Below, one piece after another: positions 18,182 through 27,544 of a DNA stretch of 64,000 bases. The DNA is from Brevibacterium marinum (GTDB lineage: Bacteria > Actinomycetota > Actinomycetes > Actinomycetales > Brevibacteriaceae), in NCBI RefSeq assembly GCF_011927955.1, contig NZ_JAATJN010000001.1, positions 2,108,001 to 2,172,000 on the forward strand, given 5' to 3'. Below the pieces are notes generated by a model. The model was not told the origin of the DNA. It ran no database searches and was given only the letters and a program-made list of their open reading frames with translations. The first letter of the stretch is position 1, and each line of letters starts with the position of its first letter. Made by a program: the position numbers and the translations under genes.

Positions 18182-18715
18182 ATGAGCGCAAACTCACCGT
18201 TCTACAATCTTTCCGATCTTCCGACGTTCACCCTCACCAGCACGGACGTCGAGAGCGGTGCCGAATTGGCCGGCGCCCAGCTCTCCGGTGCGATGGGAGT
18301 CGACGGCGGCCAGGACGTGTCGCCGCAGCTGTCGTGGTCGGGCTTCCCCGAGGAGACGAAGGCCTTCGCCGTGACCTGCTTCGATCCGGACGCACCGACC
18401 GGATCCGGCTTCTGGCACTGGGTCGTCACCGACCTCGACGCCTCGACGACCAGCCTTCCGGCCAATGCCGGGGACCCCTCGGCGGACCTTCTGCCGGCCG
18501 GGACCGTGACCTTGCGCAATGACGCCGGCCAGCCGCGCTTCGTCGGCGCAGCGCCGCCTCAGGGACATGGACCGCACCGCTACTTCTTCATCGTCACCGC
18601 TCTGTCGGAACCGCTGGGCCTCGACGAGTCGGCGTCGCCGGCCTTCGCCGGATTCAACATGTTCTTCAAGGGCATCGCCCGTGCATGGCTGGAATGCACG
18701 TTCGAGCTCAAGTGA
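18182..18715 (+). CDS. YbhB/YbcL-type PEBP (Raf-kinase-inhibitor-like) protein
   Basis: This 177-residue protein belongs to the phosphatidylethanolamine-binding protein superfamily. The ligand-pocket motifs are CFDPDAPTGSGFWHWVVTD and GPHRYFFIVTALSEPL. Bacterial members are widespread but mostly of unknown role. AAGGAGCAGAC precedes the ATG. It lies alone between gpsA and ddl; no signal peptide is seen, so it is probably cytoplasmic. Confidence 0.9.
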   Translation: MSANSPFYNLSDLPTFTLTSTDVESGAELAGAQLSGAMGVDGGQDVSPQLSWSGFPEETKAFAVTCFDPDAPTGSGFWHWVVTDLDASTTSLPANAGDPSADLLPAGTVTLRNDAGQPRFVGAAPPQGHGPHRYFFIVTALSEPLGLDESASPAFAGFNMFFKGIARAWLECTFELK

Positions 18716-18769
18716 GCTAGAGTTTTCCAGTCCGTACAAACGGTCACGCGCATACGACCAAGGATCTCC

Positions 18770-19885
18770 ATGCCTGAAAATGATCACCGGCCACTCGTCG
18801 CAGTCCTCTTCGGCGGACGATCGAGCGAACACGCCGTCAGCTGCGTCACCGCTGCCGGGGTCATCCGGGCCGTCGACCAAGATGCCTATCGTGTCCTGCC
18901 GATCGGCATCACGAAGGCCGGGGTCTGGCGCATCGTCGATGACTGGTCGACGATGGCCTTCGACCCGGCAGATATGCCCGAGGTCGTCGATGACGGGACC
19001 GAGATCATACCGCCGATCTCCGCTCAGGGTTCGCCCCTGCTGCGCCGGGACGCGGAGGGCCGGTACACCGAACTCGGGTCCGTCGACGTCTTCTTCCCGC
19101 TCCTGCACGGTCAGTACGGGGAGGACGGGACCCTGCAGGGTCTGTTCGAACTCAGCGACACGGCCTTCGTCGGCTCGGGCGTCTTCGCCTCGGCGGCGAG
19201 CATGGACAAGCACTACACGAAGTCACTCATGGCCCACGCCGGGCTCCCGACCTGCCCGTGGGAGCTCGTGACCGAAACCATGTGGGAGACCGAACAGGCA
19301 GAGGCCAAGGAGCGGATCGCCGGCCTGGGGCTGCCCGTGTTCGTCAAACCTGCCCGGGCGGGATCATCCATGGGGGTCAGCCGCGTCGAATCCGTCGAGG
19401 GCCTGGACCAGGCGCTGCGCTCGGCCTTCGTCCACGATTCCAAGGTCATCGTCGAACCACAGGTCGTCGGCCGTGAGATCGAGTGTGCGGTGCTCGGCTC
19501 CGTGCACGACCGTGAGGTTCGAGTCTCGTTCCCAGGGGAGATCGAGGTCTCCGGGGAGCACTCGTTCTACGACTTCGAGGCCAAGTACCTCGACCTCGCC
19601 GATGCGCAGCTGACCTGCCCGGCACGTGTCGACGATGAGACGACGGCGCGGATCCGGGAACTGTCCGCAAAGGTGTTTCGCCTCTTCGACTGCACCGGTC
19701 TGTCCCGGGTCGATACGTTCGTCACGGACTCGGGTGAGGTGCTCATCAACGAGATCAACACCCTGCCCGGTTTCACCCCCACCTCGGCGTACCCGTTCAT
19801 GTGGTCGAACTCGGGCATCGAATACCCGGCGCTCATCTCGGAACTCATCACCATCGCCCTGGTCGATCACGCCCGCACTCACTGA
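18770..19885 (+). CDS. ddl: D-alanine--D-alanine ligase
   Basis: Ddl joins two D-alanines with ATP to make the dipeptide of the peptidoglycan stem. The 371-residue protein has the N-terminal signature LFGGRSSEHAVSCVTA, the central LPLLHGQYGEDG-type loop (seen as PLLHGQYGEDGTLQG), the ATP-grasp strand FVKPARAGSSMGVSRV and the metal-binding end NEINTLPGFTPTS. The ATG follows AGGATC. It sits in the actinobacterial order ddl-DUF3515-thiL, here with the DUF3515 gene on the opposite strand. Confidence 0.96.
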   Translation: MPENDHRPLVAVLFGGRSSEHAVSCVTAAGVIRAVDQDAYRVLPIGITKAGVWRIVDDWSTMAFDPADMPEVVDDGTEIIPPISAQGSPLLRRDAEGRYTELGSVDVFFPLLHGQYGEDGTLQGLFELSDTAFVGSGVFASAASMDKHYTKSLMAHAGLPTCPWELVTETMWETEQAEAKERIAGLGLPVFVKPARAGSSMGVSRVESVEGLDQALRSAFVHDSKVIVEPQVVGREIECAVLGSVHDREVRVSFPGEIEVSGEHSFYDFEAKYLDLADAQLTCPARVDDETTARIRELSAKVFRLFDCTGLSRVDTFVTDSGEVLINEINTLPGFTPTSAYPFMWSNSGIEYPALISELITIALVDHARTH

Positions 19886-19901
19886 GGGCCCGGCCGACGG
19901 C

Positions 19902-20420
19902 TCAGCTGTCGAGGTCTTCGGCTCCCACACATCTCGCTTCGGGCTTGACGGCGCTCAGTGCCGGTGAGATGGCAGCGAGCACATCATTTCCCGACTCAGC
20001 CTTGCGGTTGACGAGCACTTCGACGGCGGGTGTGCGACCGTAGCTGGTGAACACCCACGTATCGCTCTCCTCGGAGGCCTTCGAGATCCAGTCGACGTCG
20101 CTCACGCTCACACAGCGATCGGTGGTCGGTCCGGGCGGAGCGACTCCGCAGCGTACGACCGCGATGTTCGGGTCCCCCCAGGCCTTCGTGCCCTGGGATG
20201 ATGTCGTGCGTTCCTTCTCACCCGAGATCTCGTCCGGCAGGCGGAGCATGATGTCGGCGCAATCGGGATTCTGCGCGTCCTGGGCGGGTTCGACGACGAC
20301 CGTCCGGGAGCACCCTGCCAGGCTCAGCCCGACCAACACCGTGGCAACTGCGGCGAGGGCGAAGGTGCGCGTCGTCCCGGCCGATGGTCGATGCGACTGG
20401 CGGAGGCGGCGAGATCTCAT
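19902..20420 (-). CDS. DUF3515-family lipoprotein
   Basis: The 172-residue protein has a lipoprotein signal: basic MRSRRLRQSHRPS, a hydrophobic core VATVLVGLSL and the lipobox LAGC. The exported part contains CADIMLRLPDEI, GDPNIAVVRCGV and CVSVSDVDWI, matching the DUF3515 family, which in actinobacteria lies between ddl and thiL. Cysteines suggest a disulfide. Its role is unknown; position next to Ddl hints at envelope work. It is convergent with ddl and divergent from thiL, with only 32 bp to the thiL start, so the promoters overlap and leaders are very short. Confidence 0.88.
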   Translation of the reverse strand: MRSRRLRQSHRPSAGTTRTFALAAVATVLVGLSLAGCSRTVVVEPAQDAQNPDCADIMLRLPDEISGEKERTTSSQGTKAWGDPNIAVVRCGVAPPGPTTDRCVSVSDVDWISKASEESDTWVFTSYGRTPAVEVLVNRKAESGNDVLAAISPALSAVKPEARCVGAEDLDS

Positions 20421-20452
20421 ACAACCACCGTATCTCCCGATAACCTTGGAGG

Positions 20453-21496
20453 ATGACCCGACTGTCCGAACTTGGCGAATCACACGTGCTCGAACGCATC
20501 CTCTCCCACTATCGAAGCGGTTCGCAGGTGATCATCGGACCCGGCGACGATGCCGCCGTGACGGCGGTCGACGCCGACCTCGTCTCCACGGCGGATATGC
20601 TCGTCGAGAACGAGGACTTCACCCGGACATGGCTCGACTGGTCTCGGCTGGGCGTCAAGGCCGCGGCGCAGAATCTCTCCGACGTGTGCGTCATGGGCGC
20701 CCAGCCGCATGGCCTGCTCGTGTCCTTGGCGATTCCGAACTCGACCGACATCGAGGACCTCGAGGCGCTCTTCGCGGGAATCGTCGCCGAGGCGGGCCGT
20801 GCGGGCGTCGAACTCGGCTGCGAGGTCCCGATCATCGGCGGCGACCTCTCCTCGTCGCAACTCATCGTCGTCGCGATCACCGCACTGGGAGCCATCGGCA
20901 AGGATGCGGCGATCACCCGGTCCGGAGCGAGGCCGGGCGATGCGATCTATCTGGCCGGGACCATCGGCCGCGCAGCCGCCGGACTCGACCTGCTGTGGGC
21001 CGGAGCGGAGCACGACACGTCCCGGGCCGCCCCCGACATGTCTGGGACCGCCCCCGACATGTCTGGGACCGACCTCGAACTCGCACGCCTCATCGACACG
21101 CAGCTGGCACCCCAGCCGGACTATGCCGCCGCCGGGCGGATGCGGGCCGCCTCGGCGATGATCGACGTCTCCGACGGGCTGAGCACGGACCTGGGACGGG
21201 TCGCCTCGGCGTCGGGAGTTCATGCTCGCATCGACCGCGCCGACCTGCAGGATCTCATCGATCCGGTGCTGCCTGCGGCACGTCACCTCCTCGGGGACGA
21301 CGCAGCGGGCGCCGAGGAGCTGGCACTGGGCTGGGTGTTGAACGGGGGAGAGGACCATGGCTTCGTCGCGTCGTCGGCACCGTTCGACACGCCTCCGGTA
21401 GGCTGGCGGAGAATCGGAGAGATGAGAGCAGGCCACGGGGTCAGCCTCGACGGCGAACCGGTGCCGACGAGCGGCTTCAGCCATTTCGGGAAGTGA
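20453..21496 (+). CDS. thiL: Thiamine-monophosphate kinase
   Basis: ThiL phosphorylates thiamine monophosphate to thiamine diphosphate with ATP. The 347-residue protein shows the PurM/AIR-synthase-like fold motifs IGPGDDAAV, DMLVENEDF, AAAQNLSDVCVMGA and later MIDVSDGLSTDLGRVA. The ATG follows TTGGAGG with a very short leader. Residues about 187-206 contain an inserted tandem repeat (APDMSGT twice plus a degenerate copy) encoded by a 21-nt array at 21008-21070, which lengthens the protein without breaking the frame. The DAK-domain gene follows 1 bp after the stop. Confidence 0.94.
   Translation: MTRLSELGESHVLERILSHYRSGSQVIIGPGDDAAVTAVDADLVSTADMLVENEDFTRTWLDWSRLGVKAAAQNLSDVCVMGAQPHGLLVSLAIPNSTDIEDLEALFAGIVAEAGRAGVELGCEVPIIGGDLSSSQLIVVAITALGAIGKDAAITRSGARPGDAIYLAGTIGRAAAGLDLLWAGAEHDTSRAAPDMSGTAPDMSGTDLELARLIDTQLAPQPDYAAAGRMRAASAMIDVSDGLSTDLGRVASASGVHARIDRADLQDLIDPVLPAARHLLGDDAAGAEELALGWVLNGGEDHGFVASSAPFDTPPVGWRRIGEMRAGHGVSLDGEPVPTSGFSHFGK
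21008..21070 (+). repeat. 21-nt tandem repeat inside thiL
   Basis: Two identical 21-nt units lie at 21029-21049 and 21050-21070, sharing the core CCCCGACATGTCTGGGACC, and a degenerate unit (about 13 of 21 matches) precedes them at 21008-21028. Each unit encodes seven residues (APDMSGT), so copy-number change keeps the reading frame. Confidence 0.85.
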
Positions 21497-21497
21497 C

Positions 21498-23138
21498 ATG
21501 AGCACCGCCAATCAGGCCATCGGCCTCAACGGACGTCTGGCAGCCAGATGGGCGCGCCGGGCCGTCGATCGTCTGCGCAAGGAACGCGTCGAGATCGACG
21601 AACTCAACGTCTTCCCCGTCCCCGACGGCGACACCGGCACGAACATGTACCACACGTTGCGCAGCGCCTATCTGGCCGTGGAGGAGCTCACCGGGCTCGT
21701 CACCCTGCCGCAGGTCGTTGCCGCTCTCGCAGACGGGGCAGGACGGGGAGCTCGCGGCAACTCGGGGCTCATCCTCGCCGTGGCACTCCAAGGCGTCGCC
21801 GATGCGCTCGACGGGGTGACCGTGGCGACGCCGAATGCCATGGCCGCCGCCCTCGAACTCGCCTCCGAACGGGCGCGGAAATCGGTCGGCCGCCCCGTCG
21901 ACGGCACCATGCTCACCGTGCTCGACGCCATGGCCACCCAGGCGCGGGAGATGGCCGAGTCGGGTGCGAACCTCATCGAACTCATCTCGTCGGTGCGCCT
22001 GCGCTCCCGCTCGGCGCTGCGAGAGACGACGGGGCAGCTGAGCGTGCTGCGCGAGGCGGAGGTCGTCGATGCCGGCTCGACCGGGATCGTCGAGCTCTTC
22101 GACCTCCTCTACGCCACGGTCACAGGACGGACACCGCAGGATTCGATGCTCGGCGAGATCACCGGTTCCCCGCGGATCGTCCACCAGGCCGGTGCCGATG
22201 AGCTCGAGATCGTCGCGACCCTCGCCACGGATCCGGCATCGATCGCCCCAGTATCCGTCGCCCCAGGATCGGCCGCTGCCGAGGGACCCGCTTCCCCCCT
22301 CGCCGAGGCGCTCGATGCGCTCGGCGGGACATCGATCGTCATCAACGGCGCCAAGGTCCATGTCCACGTCGCCGACGAAGCCACCGCCGTGACGGTCCTC
22401 GACCACCTCGCCGGCTTCGGCATCGTCCGGCTGGACATGGAGGACCTGCGCCTGCACGAGGAGGAGGGCGAGACGCACCTGGTGGCCATCGTGCAGGGCA
22501 CTGGCCTGCTCATGCACTGCGCACTCAACGGGGCGACGGCGCTGACACCGGGCTCCGGGGATGTCGTGCGCGTGACCAACGACATCATCGCCGAGGAGGA
22601 ACGTGAGGTTCTCGTCATCCCCAGCTCGACGACCGCACTCAGGTTACTGGGGTCGGTGGCCGGCGGACGCGTCGTCCGCTCCCGCAACGTTGCGACCCTG
22701 CTGTCGGCGCTCGCGGTCTATGATCCGTTCGCCCCGGCGGGGGAGATCTTCGCCGACATGACCGAGGCCGCCGCCGGGACCCGAGTCGGAACCATCGCCT
22801 CGCTCGAGCAGCTGGCGCTCGACCCCCACACCGAGGCTCTGCCGACCATCGACGATTCGCGAAGGATTCCGCGCTCCCACCCCTCCCAGTTCTACCGGGT
22901 CTTCATCGACGGGAAGGTCAAGACCCAGAGCACCGAGCTGACGACCCTCGTCGAGAAGCTCGCCGATCGGCTGCTGGGTGCCGGGGGAGAGCTGCTGACC
23001 CTCGTCCACGGTCCCGGCTGTCCACCCGATGTCCTCGACAGTCTGCGCGAATGGATACGCAAGTCACACGCACAGGTGCGGTTCCAGGACATCGACTCGA
23101 GAGACCGGGCCACGCTGATCATCATGGGAGTCGAATGA
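21498..23138 (+). CDS. DAK2-domain protein, FakA/YloV-like
   Basis: The 546-residue protein has a DhaL/DAK2 ATP-binding domain at residues 1-200, marked by NVFPVPDGDTGTNM and RGARGNSGLILA, followed by a DAK phosphatase-like/DegV-like C-terminal half. In Firmicutes the homologue FakA phosphorylates fatty acids delivered by FakB; whether that holds in actinobacteria is unknown. A Pro/Ala-rich linker near 250-268 contains SIAPVSVAPGSAAAEG with a short duplication. It lies between thiL and recG, overlapping recG by ATGA, in an arrangement common to actinobacteria. Confidence 0.88.
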   Translation: MSTANQAIGLNGRLAARWARRAVDRLRKERVEIDELNVFPVPDGDTGTNMYHTLRSAYLAVEELTGLVTLPQVVAALADGAGRGARGNSGLILAVALQGVADALDGVTVATPNAMAAALELASERARKSVGRPVDGTMLTVLDAMATQAREMAESGANLIELISSVRLRSRSALRETTGQLSVLREAEVVDAGSTGIVELFDLLYATVTGRTPQDSMLGEITGSPRIVHQAGADELEIVATLATDPASIAPVSVAPGSAAAEGPASPLAEALDALGGTSIVINGAKVHVHVADEATAVTVLDHLAGFGIVRLDMEDLRLHEEEGETHLVAIVQGTGLLMHCALNGATALTPGSGDVVRVTNDIIAEEEREVLVIPSSTTALRLLGSVAGGRVVRSRNVATLLSALAVYDPFAPAGEIFADMTEAAAGTRVGTIASLEQLALDPHTEALPTIDDSRRIPRSHPSQFYRVFIDGKVKTQSTELTTLVEKLADRLLGAGGELLTLVHGPGCPPDVLDSLREWIRKSHAQVRFQDIDSRDRATLIIMGVE

Positions 23139-25279
23139 GCGCCCGCCTGGACGACTACTTCACCGCACGGGACCGCGGGGCGCTGAAGAAGCGCGGAATC
23201 ACCTCGGTGGCGGATCTGTTCCGCTTCTTCCCCCGCAGATTCCTCATCCCCGGGGAGAAGACGCCCCTCGGCGGTCTCCCGCTGGGCGAGACCGCGATCC
23301 TGCAGGCCGAGGTCATCTCCGTCGACACCAGACGCATGCAGAAACGGCGTGGCACCATCACCGATGTGGTCGTCCATGACGGACGCCAGTCGATGAAGAT
23401 CGCCTTCTTCAACCAACGCTGGTTGGACAATAAGCTGGTGCCCGGACTGACCGTCGTCTTCGCCGGGAAGGTCGAGGAATACCGGGGACAGCTGACGTTG
23501 AACTCGCCCACCTGGCTCAATCGCGACGAACACGACGAGAAGTGGACCCCGGAAGACCTCAACTCCCCCTTCCCCGTCTACCCGCGAGTCAAGGGAATCG
23601 CACAGACGCGACTGTGGAAGGCCGTCAAGGTCCTCCTCGACGTCGCCGACCCCGAGGAGTTCGAGGATCCGATCCCGGCCACCATGCGCGAGCACCTGGA
23701 CCTGCCGGACCTGCGCACCGCACTCAACGACATGCATCGACCGCGCTCGGCCGAAGCGACGAACCGGGCCAAGCAGCGGTGGAAGTGGGAGGAGGCGCTC
23801 GCCCTGCAGACCGAGCTCGTCTCCCGCAAGGCCGACTACGCCCAACTCGAGGCGACCCCATTGCTCAAGGTCGGAGACAGGTGTGAGAGATTCGACCGCG
23901 ATCTCCCCTTCGCCCTGACGCCCTCGCAGGTCACCGTCGGTGAGGAGATCGCCCACGATCTGGGACAGAACACGGCCATGCACCGGCTCCTCCACGGCGA
24001 TGTGGGCTCCGGCAAGACCGTCGTCGCCCTCCGCGCGATGCTCAAGGCCGTCGACTCCGACTCCCAGGCCGCGATGCTGGCCCCCACCGAGGTGTTGGCC
24101 AGTCAGCATTTCGACTCCATCGAGCGTCTCCTCGGCGACCAGATGGCCCTGAGCCCGCTCCTGTCCGGTGACGACCAGGTGCGGGTGGCACTGCTGACGG
24201 GGTCCATGCCTGCCCGCGAACGCAAACAGCTGGCCCTCGACCTGGCCACCGGACAGATCGACATCGTCGTCGGCACGCATGCGCTGATGTCGGATTCGAC
24301 GATGTTCGACGAGCTCGGCCTCATCGTCGTCGACGAGCAGCACAGATTCGGCGTCGAACAGCGCGAGGCGCTGCGGGCGAAGGCCGGGACCAGGGTTCCG
24401 CACACCTTGGTGATGTCGGCAACCCCGATTCCGCGCACCGTGGCGATGACCGTCTTCGCCGACCTCGACGTCTCCACGCTCAAGGAGATGCCTGCCGGGG
24501 GCAAGGACATCACGACGCACACCGTGTCACTGGCCGATCATCCTCAGTGGCTGGGCCGGGTCCACGAACTCCTCGCCCAGACCGCCGATCGCGGCGAAGG
24601 AGGGTTCGTGGTGGCACCGCGCATCGAATCCAGCGACGTCGAGGACCCGGAGACGGAGAAGGTCGAACACCGGATCGGAGTCGAAGAGCTCAAGGAGAAG
24701 ATGGAGAACGCCGAGGAGCTGAGCTCACTGACCATCGGGCTCCTGCACGGGAAGATGCCGACGGCGGAGAAGGACCGGATCATGAAGGACTTCGTCACGG
24801 GGGCCATCGACGCCCTCGTGGCCACGACCGTCATCGAAGTCGGCGTCGACGTTCCCCGTGCCACCATGATGATCATCCACGAAGCGGAGCGCTTCGGCAT
24901 CGCCCAACTCCATCAGCTGAGGGGACGGGTCGGTCGTGACGGGCGTCCCGCGAGCTGCTTCCTCATCAGCAACCGGCCGGAGACCGATGAGAGCTTCGAC
25001 CGCCTGCGAGCGGTGGCCGGGACCCTCGACGGTTTCGAACTGGCCGAGTACGATCTCGACAACCGCGGCGAAGGCGATGTCCTCGGAGCCTCACAGTGGG
25101 GAGGGTCCTCCCTGCACCATCTGGCGATCCTGCGAGACGCGGCCATCGTCGAAGCGGCCAGGGAGTATGCGGAGAAGATCATCGCAGTCGATCCCGGGCT
25201 GCGCTCGCTGCCTGCGCTGCGCAGATTCATCAATCGGGTGCTGCCGGCGGAATCGGCGCACTTCATCGAGGCGAGCTGA
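23135..25279 (+). CDS. recG: ATP-dependent DNA helicase RecG
   Basis: RecG remodels stalled replication forks and Holliday junctions. The 714-residue protein contains the N-terminal wedge/OB domain, then helicase motif I HGDVGSGKTVVAL, Ia APTEVLASQH, II VDEQHRFGV, III MSATPIPRT, and VI QLRGRVGRDGRPA, ending with the RecG-specific C-terminal part. ATG 23135 overlaps the DAK-protein stop; the longer frame upstream lies inside that gene. rsmD follows after 12 bp. Confidence 0.96.
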   Translation: MSARLDDYFTARDRGALKKRGITSVADLFRFFPRRFLIPGEKTPLGGLPLGETAILQAEVISVDTRRMQKRRGTITDVVVHDGRQSMKIAFFNQRWLDNKLVPGLTVVFAGKVEEYRGQLTLNSPTWLNRDEHDEKWTPEDLNSPFPVYPRVKGIAQTRLWKAVKVLLDVADPEEFEDPIPATMREHLDLPDLRTALNDMHRPRSAEATNRAKQRWKWEEALALQTELVSRKADYAQLEATPLLKVGDRCERFDRDLPFALTPSQVTVGEEIAHDLGQNTAMHRLLHGDVGSGKTVVALRAMLKAVDSDSQAAMLAPTEVLASQHFDSIERLLGDQMALSPLLSGDDQVRVALLTGSMPARERKQLALDLATGQIDIVVGTHALMSDSTMFDELGLIVVDEQHRFGVEQREALRAKAGTRVPHTLVMSATPIPRTVAMTVFADLDVSTLKEMPAGGKDITTHTVSLADHPQWLGRVHELLAQTADRGEGGFVVAPRIESSDVEDPETEKVEHRIGVEELKEKMENAEELSSLTIGLLHGKMPTAEKDRIMKDFVTGAIDALVATTVIEVGVDVPRATMMIIHEAERFGIAQLHQLRGRVGRDGRPASCFLISNRPETDESFDRLRAVAGTLDGFELAEYDLDNRGEGDVLGASQWGGSSLHHLAILRDAAIVEAAREYAEKIIAVDPGLRSLPALRRFINRVLPAESAHFIEAS

Positions 25280-25291
25280 GGAGGCGGCGCA

Positions 25292-26047
25292 ATGCGGATC
25301 ATCGCGGGTGCATTCAAAGGGTCCAGACTCGTCGCCCCGAGCGGGTCGAACACGCGACCGACCTCGGACCGGGTCAAGGAATCGCTGTTCTCGATGCTCG
25401 ACGGCTACGGGGTTCTCAAAGCGGCGAACGTCCTCGACCTCTTCGCCGGTTCCGGCGGGCTGGGGCTCGAAGCCATGTCACGCGGAGCGGCCGAGGTCGA
25501 CTTCGTCGATTCGTCGGGGTCCTCTGCCCGCGCGGTCGAGGCGAACGCGAAGAAGCTGGGAATCGGCCATTCGACCCGAATCCACTCCGCGGACGTCGTG
25601 TCGTTCCTCGCCTCGCAGCACGGTTCAAAACAGCAGGCGCCCGAACAGCACGGTCAGGCGCCCGAACAGCATGATCAGACGCCCGAACAGCACGATCCGG
25701 TACAGCTGACGTTCGAACAGCACGGATCGGAGAGCTTCGGGGGACTGGACGTCCAGCAGGAAGGCGGTGTCCTCGAGGCCAGGAGCGACGACGAGGGCCG
25801 CATCTTCGATCTGGTGTTCATGGACCCGCCCTATCCGCTCGGCGAGGACGCAGTGACACAGATCCTCAGCAGGCTCTCCGGGCTGCTCGACATGGAATCC
25901 ATCGTCGTCGTGGAACGTGCTTCGCGGGCACCCGAGCCCATGATGCCGTCGACCCTCGAAGTCTTTCGCACGAAGACCTTCGGCGAGACCACGTTGCACT
26001 TCGTCCAGCTCACGGCGACAACCGAGGACGTGACCCAAGCCGTCTGA
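25292..26047 (+). CDS. rsmD: 16S rRNA (guanine(966)-N(2))-methyltransferase with repeat insertion
   Basis: RsmD methylates G966 of 16S rRNA. The 251-residue protein has MRIIAGAFKGSRL, the SAM-binding VLDLFAGSGGLGLEA and the catalytic MDPPYPLGED. The family is usually about 185-190 residues; the extra length is an insertion of roughly 55 residues between ADVVSFLA and GRIFDLVFMDPPY, made of Gln/Pro/His-rich repeats (QAPEQHG, QAPEQHD, QTPEQHD, later FEQHG). The insert falls in the loop before the catalytic strand, where it could be tolerated. The convergent ehu operon lies 32 bp downstream, separating rsmD from coaD. Confidence 0.92.
   Translation: MRIIAGAFKGSRLVAPSGSNTRPTSDRVKESLFSMLDGYGVLKAANVLDLFAGSGGLGLEAMSRGAAEVDFVDSSGSSARAVEANAKKLGIGHSTRIHSADVVSFLASQHGSKQQAPEQHGQAPEQHDQTPEQHDPVQLTFEQHGSESFGGLDVQQEGGVLEARSDDEGRIFDLVFMDPPYPLGEDAVTQILSRLSGLLDMESIVVVERASRAPEPMMPSTLEVFRTKTFGETTLHFVQLTATTEDVTQAV
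25634..25696 (+). repeat. 21-nt tandem repeat inside rsmD
   Basis: Three consecutive 21-nt units at 25634-25654, 25655-25675 and 25676-25696 share the core GCCCGAACAGCA and encode QAPEQHG, QAPEQHD and QTPEQHD. A diverged partial copy (TTCGAACAGCACGGA) follows at 25712-25726. The frame is kept. Confidence 0.88.
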
Positions 26048-26079
26048 GTCGGGTCATCTGAGCCAGGACTGTCTGCCGG

Positions 26080-26898
26080 TTACTGCACGCTCGAGAGGAA
26101 CGAGCGCGTGCGCTCGTGCTGCGGGTCGTTGAACAGCTGGTCGGGTGCGCCCTCTTCGAGGACCTGACCACCGTCGAACATCATCACCCGATGCGAGACC
26201 TCACGCGCGAACTGCATCTCGTGAGTGACCAGGAGCATCGTGATGTCCGTCGTCTCCGCGATGTCGCGGAGGACTTCGAGGACGTCTCCGACGAGCTCGG
26301 GGTCGAGTGCGGACGTGACCTCGTCGAGGAGGAGGATCTCCGGGCTCATCGCCAAAGCTCTCGCGATGGCCACGCGCTGCTGCTGACCGCCCGAGAGTCG
26401 AGTGGGATGCTCATCGGCCTTGTCTGCGAGCCCGACCTTCTCCAACAGCGACTTCGCTTCTTCTACGGCTTCGTTCTTGGACCGGCCGAGCACATGGACG
26501 GGCGCTTCGATGATGTTCTCGATGACCGTCATGTTGGGGAAGAGGTTGAACTGCTGGAAGACCATCCCGATCCGTGTCGTCATGGCACGGGTGGTCTTCG
26601 ACGGCAGTTCGACTCTCTTGCCGTTCTTCTCTGTATGGGTCAGCGGCTTGCCGTCGACATAGATGTAGCCGCCGGTCAGCTCCTCCAAGGTCATGACGAG
26701 GCGGAGGATCGTCGTCTTCCCCGAACCGCTGGGCCCGATCAGGGTGACGCGCTCTCCGGGAGCGACGGTGAAGTTGAGGTCCTTGAGGACCGTCGTCTTC
26801 CCGAATCTCTTCTCCACATCCTTGAACTCGATGGCTGGTGTGGCCGAGCCCGGGGGATTCGCAGTCGGAGTCGATGAGGTGCTCTCAGTAGGTGGCAA
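26080..26898 (-). CDS. ehuA: ABC transporter ATP-binding protein, ectoine/hydroxyectoine type
   Basis: This 272-residue ATPase energises the polar amino-acid-type importer encoded with it. Motifs are Walker A IGPSGSGKTTIL, signature LSGGQQQRVAIARALA, Walker B EILLLDEVTSALDPE and switch histidine VTHEM. The only sensible start is a TTG at 26898, since no ATG or GTG occurs in frame before the Walker A region; it has GGAGAAG four bases upstream and overlaps the permease stop. The open frame further upstream is an artefact of high GC. It is the last gene of ehuBCDA and ends 32 bp from rsmD, convergent. Confidence 0.9.
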   Translation of the reverse strand: MPPTESTSSTPTANPPGSATPAIEFKDVEKRFGKTTVLKDLNFTVAPGERVTLIGPSGSGKTTILRLVMTLEELTGGYIYVDGKPLTHTEKNGKRVELPSKTTRAMTTRIGMVFQQFNLFPNMTVIENIIEAPVHVLGRSKNEAVEEAKSLLEKVGLADKADEHPTRLSGGQQQRVAIARALAMSPEILLLDEVTSALDPELVGDVLEVLRDIAETTDITMLLVTHEMQFAREVSHRVMMFDGGQVLEEGAPDQLFNDPQHERTRSFLSSVQ

Positions 26899-27544
26899 GG
26901 CGCTTCTCCATTCGTTGGATGAGTAGGGATGTCGGGTAGCTGGCGGCCAGGAAGATGAGGCCGGCCAGGGTGAAGGCTTCCGTGTAGGCGAACTTCGCCG
27001 CACCGAACTGCTGCGCCGAGGTGACGAGTTCGACCACCGAGATCGCGAACAGGAACGGGGTGTCCTTGAACATCGCCACGGCGTAGTTTCCCAGGGACGG
27101 GATCGTGGCGCGCAATGCCTGCGGAAGCACGATTGCGGTGAACTTGCGGACCGGTGGCAGTGAGAGTGCGGTTGCTGCCTCGTGCTGTCCCGGTGGCACC
27201 GAGTCGATGCCTGCACGGTAGCTCTCCGACATGTAGGTCGAGTAGTGGATGCCGATGACGATGAAGCCGATGACAAGGGCCGGCACGTCCACCAGGCCCG
27301 GTATCCCGGCGAAGATGAAGTACACGAACATCAGCTGCATGACCAGAGGAGTATTCCTGACGAACGCGACGAGCAGTCGGACCACCCAATTGATCCAGCG
27401 TGGCAGCGAGCGGATCGTGACGGCGATGATGAGGCCGAGGATGGTGGCGATTACGGTGCCGACGCCGGTGGCGATGAGCGTGTTGACGAATCCCCGGAGG
27501 AGGAGCGGCAGCGCTTCGGCGGCGAATTCCCAATTCCAGATCAC
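26885..27544 (-). CDS. ehuD: ABC transporter permease, ectoine/hydroxyectoine type (second)
   Basis: The 219-residue protein is a HisM/GlnP-type permease with about five membrane segments and the EAA-like loop SLPPVRKFTAIVLPQALRATIPSLGN that contacts the ATPase, here seen around residues 130-155. It starts with GTG overlapping the previous permease stop (GTGA), and its end overlaps ehuA. Together the two permeases form the membrane channel. Assignment to ectoine rests on the binding protein. Confidence 0.85.
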   Translation of the reverse strand: MIWNWEFAAEALPLLLRGFVNTLIATGVGTVIATILGLIIAVTIRSLPRWINWVVRLLVAFVRNTPLVMQLMFVYFIFAGIPGLVDVPALVIGFIVIGIHYSTYMSESYRAGIDSVPPGQHEAATALSLPPVRKFTAIVLPQALRATIPSLGNYAVAMFKDTPFLFAISVVELVTSAQQFGAAKFAYTEAFTLAGLIFLAASYPTSLLIQRMEKRLATY

